Positions 1 through 6,774 of a DNA stretch of 45,348 nt are shown here, piece by piece. Position 1 is the stretch's first letter, and each line of letters opens with the position of its first letter. The notes under the pieces were generated by a model that saw only the letters and a list, made by a program, of their open reading frames with translations, did not search any database and was not told the DNA's origin. The DNA comes from Bdellovibrionales bacterium. GTDB lineage: Bacteria > Bdellovibrionota > UBA2428. The position numbers were made by a program, and so were the translations under genes. The stretch spans positions 1 to 45,348 of the forward strand of contig JAFEAR010000017.1 in NCBI GenBank assembly GCA_018266335.1. Reading direction: 5' to 3'.

Positions 1-73
1 AGCGTCCGCACTCGTCGCTAAAAAACAAAACTCCGAAAATGTTTGCTTTGGAATATCAAAAAACGGTAGCTGC

Positions 74-823
74 CTAAGCTACCAATTCGGAAGTCGCTTC
101 TCCTACAGTCTTTGGGCCAAGACCGGTCCAACGCCACCCACGAGCGGGCGTTTTGTATCCCATAAAGCTGTATTTCAATGTTGGCGAATCAGAGGGTGCG
201 ATAAGAGGGGCTAACTGATACGGACCTCTACCGTCACCATCATCGTGCCGGTAATGTTTTTTTACATAGTCCGGATCAAGTTCTGTGTACTGCGGATTGA
301 ATTGGAAATCATCGGACTTCGAATACAGTAGAATAGTGTCGAACGTAGAGCCGAATGATCGAATTTTCCCGGCTGAATTCAAGCCGTTTTTGCGCTTCCA
401 AACAATATCGCTACGGAAATTCTTGTAACCAAAAATTTCATCCAGAATTACTTTCACATAGTGAACAGCGTGATCGTCTAAATGGCAATAAAACGATCCT
501 GTTGGAGCTAGAATGCGGTGTATTTGAATTAATCTTGCTCTAAGCCACGAGAGGTAGGCGGACAGTCCTTTTTCTCCATTGTGAACATGTCGTTCAAAAA
601 AATCTTTGGTATCAAAGAAGCCTTCAAGACGTCCCTCCTCCAGATCTAGTACAGACTCCCTGTCGCCCCAGATGTTTTTGTAATCTCTTTGAGTGAAAAA
701 GGGAGGATCAATGTAGACAAGATCCACGCACTCATTTGGTAGAGCGCTCATAATCGCCAGGTTGTCGCCACGAAAAATGGTATTAGTTTGTGGCTTGATC
801 TTCTTGTAAACAGGCTTCGACAT
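74..823 (-). CDS. Site-specific DNA methyltransferase, beta class (type III Mod-like), C-terminally truncated
   Basis: This should transfer a methyl group from AdoMet to an exocyclic amino group of adenine or cytosine in DNA. The N-terminal half shows the typical block FRGDNLAIMSALP followed by catalytic motif IV DPPF (YIDPPFFTQRDYKN), then SYLSWLRARL, LDDHAVHYVK and the GWRW block. In beta-class enzymes the AdoMet-binding FxGxG motif lies near the C-terminus. Here the reading frame stops at about 249 residues, before that motif, and I saw no continuation in the other frames of the 73 bases left. The start at 823 is chosen because GGGGGAAGA lies directly upstream; an in-frame ATG at 877 is less likely. 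It lies downstream of the radical SAM and ASCH genes on the same strand. It is probably an inactive remnant, unless the missing half is supplied by a gene outside the window. Confidence 0.75.
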   Translation of the reverse strand: MSKPVYKKIKPQTNTIFRGDNLAIMSALPNECVDLVYIDPPFFTQRDYKNIWGDRESVLDLEEGRLEGFFDTKDFFERHVHNGEKGLSAYLSWLRARLIQIHRILAPTGSFYCHLDDHAVHYVKVILDEIFGYKNFRSDIVWKRKNGLNSAGKIRSFGSTFDTILLYSKSDDFQFNPQYTELDPDYVKKHYRHDDGDGRGPYQLAPLIAPSDSPTLKYSFMGYKTPARGWRWTGLGPKTVGEATSELVA

Positions 824-1020
824 TCTTCCCCCGTGAAATGCAGCTTCGTGCAGCTTTGGGAAAGACATTCCTAGCAATCCCGTTTGAATACTTGTACCTT
901 TCGGATAACTGGTGAATTTCTATACGCCTAAGTTCGGGCAGTTGATTTCGAAAGCGGACGCGATGATGCCCCTTCAGTTTTCTCAATAATTTCAGGCGGA
1001 CAGGATTTTGACGCCTTAAT

Positions 1021-1446
1021 TCAACGCGGCAAAACGCAGGATGAAATGAACACAATTCCGCGTTTCCGAGGAGGAGGTAGGGCAATATCTAACGACGACA
1101 CATTAGACACCACCCATCCCCATTTGGGCTGAGACGAAGAAAAGGAAAACTGAAGATCCTCACTTGGAACGCGATGGCGTGTGTGGTCGGCTACCCACTC
1201 TGCGCGCGTGCGATATCTGATTGCATGAGAAAAGGTAACCGTGCCCACGATATGGGCCTTCGTGATTCCGTTTTTTTTACCGGAGGGGCCTCGAGTTTCT
1301 ACGACCGCGAGTTCTTGTCCTAAATATTTTTCCGGAATCGGATAGGAGCGGGTTTCGACCGTTTTCTCCCCGTTCAAGATAAGTCGGCTCCACGGCCACT
1401 GAATATGAAGGCCGGGAATTGTCTTAGTTCTTCCTAATTTCGGCAT
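1021..1446 (-). CDS. ASCH-domain protein
   Basis: About 141 residues. The N-terminal stretch GLHIQWPWSRLILNGEKTVE followed by TRSYPIP is a clear ASCH (PUA-like) signature, and the later IVGTVTFSHAI and WGWVVSNV segments fit the same beta fold. ASCH domains bind RNA or modified nucleic acid, and some are amidohydrolases on modified nucleosides; the exact role cannot be read from sequence. The start at ATG 1446 overlaps the end of the upstream radical SAM gene by 13 bases, suggesting translational coupling. The longer frame beginning at 1539 lies inside the radical SAM gene and is rejected. The context (radical SAM upstream, DNA methyltransferase downstream) suggests a part in making or sensing a modified base. 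The domain call is firm; the function is inference. Confidence 0.75.
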   Translation of the reverse strand: MPKLGRTKTIPGLHIQWPWSRLILNGEKTVETRSYPIPEKYLGQELAVVETRGPSGKKNGITKAHIVGTVTFSHAIRYRTRAEWVADHTRHRVPSEDLQFSFSSSQPKWGWVVSNVSSLDIALPPPRKRGIVFISSCVLPR

Positions 1447-2810
1447 TCTGAAACTACCAGATTGAGATTGCGCGAGGGGCCCTGTTGCCCATCGAATAAC
1501 GCGTCTTGCTGTTTCGCCGATTCCGCGCTCTCCTTGCATGGAGCGTGCTTCATTCGGTCATCCCAAGTCACTTCTTGGCTCGACGCTCGGAAAGCTTGTA
1601 CATTTCCTCTGGCGTCGCAGCAGTCGGACTTGTTGCTCCAGAGTGTTTGGTATTGGTAATAATCCTTTTGCCCATTTCCGATGTAACAGGTGTTAAATCG
1701 AATACCGGCCTTTACGCACTCGGCTTGGATGCGTTTGTAATAAAAAGCGATCTCACTGTCCGAAAATCTGCTGTCTGAGGATTTAGAGAAAAGCTCTGGC
1801 TTGAAGAAGGCGGAAAAGTCTATGCCGGTCTCTTTGCTGATTGCGCGGACGGCGAATGGTGAAAGCCGCGCCATGCCTGCAAGAAGACTTGGCACTCGGT
1901 ACTCTTTCAATTGGGAGATGAAGTCCCAATCGAACAATTCGAATGACGGCGCATTTTCCTTTGATCCAAAGCGCGCGCGAATTGATTCTGGATCGGTGAA
2001 GTATCCGTCGGGCCGGTTCGGAAAGAGAGGGTTGATCCGTACTGTCGTCCAGAACCCTTCTTCAGCAAGTCGCTTAAGAGCCTCAAGCCTCCTAAATACT
2101 CCAGGCGCGCCCGGTTCCAGTGCGCGCGTTAACTTTTCATTGCCGCCTGACATCGAAAACTGAATCGAGCACAGGTCGCGATCCAGAACGTCGATATACT
2201 CGTCTGTGGCAATGAGGTCGGATCGAGTGAAGACAATATACGGATAGCGATAGAACTTGAGGATTTTGAGCAGTTCGAGACTCACCTTGTACTTCTTATC
2301 CATCCACATGAATGAATCTGACATGGAGCCAAGCCTAATCGGAACCCGTTTTTCGAGTATGCTGCGCCACTTCGAACTCTTTTGAGTTTCGAATACGGTG
2401 TAAAAAATCTTTCGAACTTCAGCTAGGTTGATGGGAAACGGCATCGGCTCGTTCCAATAACCGTGTCGCGTCATGATTTCCTTGGCGTAACAATAGACGC
2501 AGTTGTGAACGCATCCTCGTCCATAGGTATCAAGTTCGAGCGCGTAGTGACACTTCGTGCAACTGGAGTGATGATTTACGAGCTTCAAGGTCGTGTTAAA
2601 GACAACACCGCCGCGAGGTTGCTCGTCGCCATAACGAGCTGCGATCTTGTCGTATACGCTCCAATCAAATGTGTCGCGATATGTTGATCCTTGCAATTTG
2701 GAGACAATTAGACGCATCTTCTTTTCAATAGGACCAGGGCTTATAGAGTCACTCAAAGCCAGCTGATCAAGTGTTATGCGCCGAAATGGAATTACTTTAC
2801 CTGTTTGCAT
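1434..2810 (-). CDS. Radical SAM protein, spore photoproduct lyase-like
   Basis: This 458-residue radical SAM enzyme should bind a 4Fe-4S cluster and cleave AdoMet to a 5'-deoxyadenosyl radical. The cluster motif is Cys100-x3-Cys104-x2-Cys107 (GCVHNCVYCYAKE). An additional CTKC pair (Cys84, Cys87) precedes it, and more Cys residues lie near the C-terminus (KSDCCDARG), so extra metal ligands are possible. PIRLGSMSDSFMWMDKKYKV, YIVFTRSDLI and CSIQFSMSG match the SPL-type barrel strands. SPL relatives act on nucleic-acid bases. The start at 2810 has GAGG six bases upstream and overlaps the 3' end of the RHH-like gene. With ASCH and methyltransferase genes downstream, it may belong to a DNA or RNA modification cassette. 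The substrate is unknown. Confidence 0.8.
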   Translation of the reverse strand: MQTGKVIPFRRITLDQLALSDSISPGPIEKKMRLIVSKLQGSTYRDTFDWSVYDKIAARYGDEQPRGGVVFNTTLKLVNHHSSCTKCHYALELDTYGRGCVHNCVYCYAKEIMTRHGYWNEPMPFPINLAEVRKIFYTVFETQKSSKWRSILEKRVPIRLGSMSDSFMWMDKKYKVSLELLKILKFYRYPYIVFTRSDLIATDEYIDVLDRDLCSIQFSMSGGNEKLTRALEPGAPGVFRRLEALKRLAEEGFWTTVRINPLFPNRPDGYFTDPESIRARFGSKENAPSFELFDWDFISQLKEYRVPSLLAGMARLSPFAVRAISKETGIDFSAFFKPELFSKSSDSRFSDSEIAFYYKRIQAECVKAGIRFNTCYIGNGQKDYYQYQTLWSNKSDCCDARGNVQAFRASSQEVTWDDRMKHAPCKESAESAKQQDALFDGQQGPSRNLNLVVSECRN

Positions 2811-3021
2811 TTTTAACCTCAGTTAGGTCAGAGTTGGCCAATTCTTGGGAAACGCTCCGGGGAATCGCCTTAAGAGTAATCTTGGGATCTCTAATGAACG
2901 CGAGTATGGCCGTCCGAGCGAGAGTCGAAAAATCAAAAATCGGGTTGGCATGGAGAAACTCCGAGATGAGCTTCCAATCGTGCTTTGTAAATCGCATGGC
3001 CTTGGTAACATCATTGGACAT
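2797..3021 (-). CDS. Small ribbon-helix-helix-like protein
   Basis: About 74 residues starting MSNDVTKAMRFTKHDWKLIS. The strand-helix-helix order (MRFTKHDWKLISEFLHAN, then FDFSTLARTAILAFIRDP) resembles compact RHH/CopG DNA-binding proteins. The role would be autoregulation of the cassette or specificity for DNA. It is the first gene of the leftward run and its 3' end overlaps the radical SAM start by 14 bases. No strong Shine-Dalgarno sequence precedes ATG 3021, so the exact start is uncertain; an extended frame upstream to 3081 adds basic residues of no clear meaning. The fold assignment comes from pattern reading only. Confidence 0.55.
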   Translation of the reverse strand: MSNDVTKAMRFTKHDWKLISEFLHANPIFDFSTLARTAILAFIRDPKITLKAIPRSVSQELANSDLTEVKNANR

Positions 3022-3077
3022 TGTGCGCGTTAAACACCGTCTTACATTGCATAACAACACTAATTTTATGCGTAAGA

Positions 3078-4238
3078 TCAACCTACGTGAATCCCTGGTC
3101 GAAACCTCAGATAGAGCATTCCTGCAATTAAGCTAAGGCTTCCGCCTACATAGCAAATTGTCGTGACACTAAGATTTCCTGCCAGGCCAATCGCCGATGT
3201 AAGCGTAATAGTTCCAAGCTGACAGGTTGTAGCCACAGCACTTGTGATCGTCGCCCGCCATTTTGAATTTCCGTAAATTTTTTGAATTAAACCCCGTTGC
3301 GCTGAAAAGAACGCCGACAAAATCAAGATGCGCATGAACCAAATCGGGAGTGCAAATAAAGGATTCGAACTGACTGCGAACAATATAAAAAAGATACTCG
3401 ATCCGATGAGCGCAATTGCCGGGAGGCGCATCGATTCAACCAAGCGAGTCCGCTTCCAGAAATAGAGTCCGGTCGCTCGCGACAAACTCATTCCCGACTG
3501 GATGAAACCAAGAATCATGGGCGTTGAAACGCCGATCTCTTTTAGGCGAGGCCAAAACGCAGTTTGGTTAGCGCCATCGCTCAGACCATACAGGAATGAG
3601 CAACCAAGTAGAGTCAGAAGAGTCTTCGAGCCGAGGTGCCCTTTGAGTTCCAGGATTCCAAGCGTATGCGACGCGTGCTCACGCTTATTAGGCTCGCCCG
3701 CAGGGATTCGGAGAGCGTAAAGTAAAATGACCGCGGCAATAATCGCATAAACAAACCAACCTCCATGAAGGTTATGCCCAAGATGGGCAATAAAACCAGG
3801 TACAACAAGGCCGCCCGTAACCATTCCAATTCGCTGCGACTGATCAAAACTCATAAAGGCGTGGCTGGTGACTTTACCCGACGACACGCGCTGCACATCA
3901 GAACACCAGGCATCCATTGCACCTTCAATGACGGCCTCTCCTATTGAGACCACAATCACAGTCACGGCGAGACTCAATGGATGAAGCGAGATGCTTGGAA
4001 CTAGAAATCCGACCACATAAATTCCGTACCCAACAAGCACAGCTTTCTTATGCCCCAATTTATCGGCAAAGATTCCCGAAGGAACTTCGAAGATAAGTGC
4101 GCAGGCGACACTTATGGCAATCAGGGTCGCTATGTTGCTCACATTAAAACCACGGTCGAGAAGGCTCGCCTGCCAAGTAGCATAGTAGCCACTCATCAGA
4201 AATCCTAAGAGTCCGAAGAGGATCGTAAGTTTTCTCAT
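3078..4238 (-). CDS. MFS transporter
   Basis: A 386-residue integral inner-membrane protein with about twelve hydrophobic segments and the loop 2-3 motif A of the major facilitator superfamily (GIFADKLGHKKAV). It would export or import a small molecule using the proton gradient; many such stand-alone MFS proteins are drug or metabolite exporters. The start overlaps the stop of the upstream regulator in an ATGA (4235-4238), so the two are translationally coupled and the regulator probably controls the transporter's expression. The substrate cannot be inferred. It is cargo-like in position, between the modification cassette and the conjugation genes. Confidence 0.85.
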   Translation of the reverse strand: MRKLTILFGLLGFLMSGYYATWQASLLDRGFNVSNIATLIAISVACALIFEVPSGIFADKLGHKKAVLVGYGIYVVGFLVPSISLHPLSLAVTVIVVSIGEAVIEGAMDAWCSDVQRVSSGKVTSHAFMSFDQSQRIGMVTGGLVVPGFIAHLGHNLHGGWFVYAIIAAVILLYALRIPAGEPNKREHASHTLGILELKGHLGSKTLLTLLGCSFLYGLSDGANQTAFWPRLKEIGVSTPMILGFIQSGMSLSRATGLYFWKRTRLVESMRLPAIALIGSSIFFILFAVSSNPLFALPIWFMRILILSAFFSAQRGLIQKIYGNSKWRATITSAVATTCQLGTITLTSAIGLAGNLSVTTICYVGGSLSLIAGMLYLRFRPGIHVG

Positions 4239-5080
4239 GATGCTTCCTCTCCAGTGAACTTAGCTCGCGAACCGAATGCTACAGTGAGCGCGTAAAAATC
4301 TTGGCCTGTATCGGGCATGTTTCCAAAATGCCCGATGAGATTGTCGATGTGATTGCAGATCTCGTTAGCCTGATGACGAGTCAGCCTGCGCATGAAGACG
4401 GTGCGATAGGCTTCCTTCTCTTTGATCTCGCTTGCAGCGATTTTACTAACAACATCTTGTGAGGCGATTGTGAAATTACTGTTTCGAATTTCGCGAAACT
4501 CTTCGGTGTTCGGAAGGTGAAAAAATTTGCGACGAGTTAAAAGCTTTCCATCCTTTGAAATAACCAGGCCCTCATTGCGGAGCCACTCAAGAATCGGTTG
4601 CAAAATTTCTGCATTCAATCCAAGCGCCGCCTCAACTTGCGCTTCCGTCGGCCAAGGTCCTTCAGCAAACGCCAGAATGAACGACATCACATCCCACGCT
4701 TTCGGATGGGCTTTCAAAAACGGGATGTGATTTTCGGTGAAGATGAAATAGTCATCGAGCTGCGCTTTGATCGCACTCGGAATTCCTTTTTCCTCGCGCC
4801 CCGGAATAGGCTCAAAGAACGCTTTGGTCTCAGGATCAGGCATGCTGTCCTTTGCCCAGGCATGGCAAATGTGCCGAAGTTCGATTTTTAAAGTTTTGGA
4901 AATGGCAATTGCGAGCTTGATGTCGGGAAAGGCCGTACCCGTTTCTACAGTTGAATAGTGGGGGTAACTGACCTTCAAAACGTCCTTGTGAGCATTCCAA
5001 TAATCCTTTGCAGTCTTATAGTTACGCTGACGGCTCTCTTGTATCAGGATTGAAATTGCCGGCCGGTCATTTCGATTCAT
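4235..5080 (-). CDS. TIGR02147/DUF4423-like transcriptional regulator with HTH N-terminus
   Basis: About 281 residues. The first 80 (AISILIQESRQ, YPHYSTVETG, FPDIKLAIAISKTL) look like a Cro/XRE-type helix-turn-helix. The middle part (WPTEAQVEAALGLNAEIL then WLRNEGLVIS) is a winged-helix element, and the C-terminus (FMRRLTRHQANEICNHID ... FYALTVAFG) matches the end of TIGR02147 proteins, regulators common in Bdellovibrionota and Fibrobacteres. The start is uncertain: ATG 5080 is preferred because longer frames run across a perfect inverted repeat at 5132-5146 that looks like an operator. It overlaps the MFS gene by four bases. It probably regulates that transporter and perhaps the divergent peptide gene. 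Confidence 0.65.
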   Translation of the reverse strand: MNRNDRPAISILIQESRQRNYKTAKDYWNAHKDVLKVSYPHYSTVETGTAFPDIKLAIAISKTLKIELRHICHAWAKDSMPDPETKAFFEPIPGREEKGIPSAIKAQLDDYFIFTENHIPFLKAHPKAWDVMSFILAFAEGPWPTEAQVEAALGLNAEILQPILEWLRNEGLVISKDGKLLTRRKFFHLPNTEEFREIRNSNFTIASQDVVSKIAASEIKEKEAYRTVFMRRLTRHQANEICNHIDNLIGHFGNMPDTGQDFYALTVAFGSRAKFTGEEAS

Positions 5081-5131
5081 CGTGACCACGGCAATATTCA
5101 AAATGAAAATAGTTAGCAAGATGAAAATAAC

Positions 5132-5146
5132 TTGTTGCATCAACAA
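5132..5146. promoter_or_regulatory. Inverted repeat, candidate operator
   Basis: TTGTTG-cat-CAACAA is a perfect 6-bp inverted repeat with a 3-base centre, in AT-rich DNA between the divergent regulator (start about 5080) and the small exported peptide gene (start 5194). Position and symmetry suit a binding site for the adjacent HTH regulator. No binding data; inference only. Confidence 0.4.
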
Positions 5147-5193
5147 TAATTATCGAACTACAGATCTCATCCCAGAGGAAAGGAGAGACTCAA

Positions 5194-5400
5194 ATGAACA
5201 AGAAAATCATCGCGATCCTCGGACTGCTGATGGCAACGCAAGTCGCATTTGCAGATCCCGGCCGCGGAAGTTCAGGTCGCCCCCCACAAGGCAACGGACC
5301 ACAAAAAACATCGATGAACGCTGGCGGATCAAATGGCCGAAGCACATCGCATGGCGGTGGTGTTGGAATTGATGCGGGCGCCGGCGGCTCGAACGGATAA
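5194..5400 (+). CDS. Small Gly/Ser-rich exported peptide
   Basis: A 68-residue protein with a clear Sec signal peptide (MNKKIIAILGLLMATQVAFA, cleavage after AFA) followed by a low-complexity Gly/Ser/Asn-rich tail with two copies of GGSNG. A strong Shine-Dalgarno sequence (GGAAAGGAGAG) lies 5-15 bases upstream. The mature peptide of about 48 residues has no catalytic motif and no Cys. It is transcribed divergently from the regulator/MFS pair across the inverted repeat. It could be a small envelope or secreted factor; the function is unknown. Confidence 0.7.
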   Translation: MNKKIIAILGLLMATQVAFADPGRGSSGRPPQGNGPQKTSMNAGGSNGRSTSHGGGVGIDAGAGGSNG

Positions 5401-5611
5401 CTAGAAAATAAAAAAGCCCCGACCCGGTGGAACCTAAATCGCAGCACCTTCGACAGTTCAGCGATCTAAGAACCAGAAGCGGATCAGAGCTTCAGTGCAT
5501 TTATTAGTGCCTGAAGATCTCATCTCCGGTCAAGGGAAAACAACCCAACACAAGGGCGATTGCGGCGCGAGAATTCGCGTGTGATCACTCGCCCCAAACA
5601 ACGGAGAACGA
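5401..5611. other. Non-coding stretch between exported peptide and small-ORF cluster
   Basis: I see no convincing gene here. It contains a weak inverted repeat, CTTCAG (5490-5495) and CTGAAG (5511-5516), within a region likely to hold the promoter for the downstream + strand cluster. No terminator with a T-tract was found for the peptide gene. Confidence 0.3.
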
Positions 5612-5698
5612 ATGGACTTTGTAAGTCTTATTCGTGCGGATCTTTATCGCGCACGAATTCAAAAGCAAAAAACCGAACAGCGCCGAGGTGAGAAATGA
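5612..5698 (+). CDS. 28-residue leader ORF of the zinc-ribbon cluster
   Basis: ATG 5612 is preceded by CGGAGAACGA, a good Shine-Dalgarno sequence. It opens a 28-codon frame reading MDFVSLIRADLYRARIQKQK and ending at TGA 5698. The stop overlaps the start of the next gene as ATGA, the same coupling seen through the rest of this operon, which is the best support that it is translated. The product is basic with no recognised domain. It may serve mainly to couple translation, or be a small regulator. Confidence 0.5.
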   Translation: MDFVSLIRADLYRARIQKQKTEQRRGEK

Positions 5699-5898
5699 CA
5701 GTCTGTCAGTGTCTTCGCTGCGGTAACTACAGTCTTGAACTCAGCGTGAACGAGGCTGTGTGCACGTGCTGTAAATATCACCGAGTATTCTGCAACAAAG
5801 AATTCAAATCGATACGTAGGCTCTTCAGGGAATTTCTAAAACCCCGAGGCCGAGATCGCTGCGAAGACCTTGTGGCTCAACTGACCCGGAGCACTTGA
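5695..5898 (+). CDS. Small Cys-rich (zinc-finger-like) protein
   Basis: A 67-residue protein beginning MTVCQCLRCGNYSLELSVNE, with CxC, CxxCG and then CTCC, compatible with one zinc ribbon. A basic C-terminal half follows (SIRRLFREFLKPRGRDR). Such proteins bind nucleic acid or protein through zinc; no specific family was recognised. It overlaps the 28-residue ORF by four bases and is followed six bases later by a second zinc-ribbon ORF, so the three form a mini-operon just upstream of the conjugation genes. Confidence 0.55.
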   Translation: MTVCQCLRCGNYSLELSVNEAVCTCCKYHRVFCNKEFKSIRRLFREFLKPRGRDRCEDLVAQLTRST

Positions 5899-5904
5899 CC
5901 AGAG

Positions 5905-6144
5905 ATGCACAAAATCAAATGTCCGCGATGCAAGTCATCGCAATGTGAGGTCTACGGCCACGAGCTGCTTTGCCCAAAGTGTTTTTATAACGAGCCACGA
6001 AAGACCGTCCCCTACTCACGCGCCAGCAGTGCCGAGTGGGATGGCGACGTTTACGCAGCCGCGAAACGAAGAATCGTAAAGCTCGTTTCTTGGGAGGATC
6101 TCATGGAGAAACTTCAAAACATAGGACCCCGAAAAACTTCTTAG
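5905..6144 (+). CDS. Small zinc-ribbon protein
   Basis: A 79-residue protein starting MHKIKCPRCKSSQCEVYG with a second pair LLCPKC, giving a CxxC...CxxC zinc ribbon over residues 6-27. The C-terminal 50 residues are unrelated and contain a predicted helix (WEDLMEKLQNI). It follows the other Cys-rich ORF by six bases. The function is unknown. Its position at the head of the transfer region suggests a regulatory or accessory role in the element. Confidence 0.55.
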   Translation: MHKIKCPRCKSSQCEVYGHELLCPKCFYNEPRKTVPYSRASSAEWDGDVYAAAKRRIVKLVSWEDLMEKLQNIGPRKTS

Positions 6145-6156
6145 CAACCTACTTTA

Positions 6157-6180
6157 GCGCACGCGGCAAGCCACGTGCGC
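6157..6180 (+). promoter_or_regulatory. Hairpin upstream of the conjugation operon
   Basis: GCGCACG (6157-6163) and CGTGCGC (6174-6180) form a perfect 7-bp stem with a 10-base loop, followed by ACTTTTAG. It sits nine bases before the AAGGA that precedes the pilin start. It could be a weak terminator/attenuator separating the zinc-ribbon ORFs from the transfer operon, or a translational control hairpin. Confidence 0.4.
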
Positions 6181-6199
6181 ACTTTTAGAAAGGATCAAA

Positions 6200-6478
6200 T
6201 TGAAACAAATATGGCCGCGCGCCTATTTGGCAGCGCTTTTTTTAATAACCCCAACGCTCGCCAATGCATCGGTGGATTCCAGCCTCAAGGGAATTCAAAC
6301 CGTGCTGCTGTCCCAGCTACTTCCGACACTGGCCGGGATTTCGCTCGCGTTTTCAGCAGGAGCGTTTTTGATGGGGTCGCAAAACGCAAAACAATATCTG
6401 ACCTACTCAATCTTTGGCTGCATCATCATCTACGCCGCGCAAAGCATTGTGTCGCTCATCTCAAGCACGGTGCGCTGA
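6200..6478 (+). CDS. VirB2/TrbC-like conjugative pilin
   Basis: A 92-residue protein with a signal peptide ending near ANASVDSS and two hydrophobic helices (LLPTLAGISLAFSAGAFLMG and LTYSIFGCIIIYAAQSIVSL), the standard layout of VirB2-type pilin subunits. It would form the transfer pilus or periplasmic channel component. The start is TTG 6200, supported by AAGGA at correct spacing; the overlapping frame from 6175 is rejected because it only becomes a plausible protein at 6478. The stop overlaps the VirB3 start by one base (TGATG). The family assignment rests on topology and gene order rather than motifs. Confidence 0.75.
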   Translation: MKQIWPRAYLAALFLITPTLANASVDSSLKGIQTVLLSQLLPTLAGISLAFSAGAFLMGSQNAKQYLTYSIFGCIIIYAAQSIVSLISSTVR

Positions 6479-6774
6479 TGATACTTGCAAATCCCACCGC
6501 CAATCTGCGTCGCTCGCAGCTCTGGGGCTTTGAGGTCACTCACACCCTTGGAGCCTTTGGAGCGATGACCGCAGCTAACTTCATCTGCACGAGCTTTCAT
6601 TTGCCCATTTCCCTTTCGTGGGGCGTCGGCATCGGGACTCTTGCGGGCCTGCGCATTCTTTCAATCGGAAAGAAGGCGGGCCACCTAGGATTCCTAGTGC
6701 AATGGCTTGTCGAGCCTCACATCTACCTCGGCCTTCAACTTTACAGACCACAAACGGAGAATCTGAATGATTAA
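6478..6774 (+). CDS. VirB3/TrbD-like inner-membrane protein
   Basis: A 98-residue protein beginning MILANPTANLRRSQLWGFE, with the short cytoplasmic N-terminus and paired hydrophobic segments (THTLGAFGAMTAANFICTSF, LSWGVGIGTLAGLRILSIG) usual for VirB3. VirB3 works with the VirB4 ATPase at the inner-membrane base of type IV secretion systems, and here it lies directly between pilin and VirB4 genes as in many systems. It overlaps the pilin by one base and VirB4 by eight. Confidence 0.75.
   Translation: MILANPTANLRRSQLWGFEVTHTLGAFGAMTAANFICTSFHLPISLSWGVGIGTLAGLRILSIGKKAGHLGFLVQWLVEPHIYLGLQLYRPQTENLND

Noticed and set aside
783..1085. 100-residue minus-strand frame between the ASCH and methyltransferase genes
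   Set aside because: It overlaps both genes in another frame, has no domain and no ribosome-binding site. Likely a chance frame.
5411..5440. A-run followed by GCCCCGACCC as a terminator
   Set aside because: The T-run on the minus strand has no matching inverted repeat before it.
6175..6774. 199-residue frame covering the pilin and VirB3
   Set aside because: Only the part from 6478 looks like a protein (VirB3). The upstream part is out of frame with the pilin, which has its own TTG start and Shine-Dalgarno sequence.
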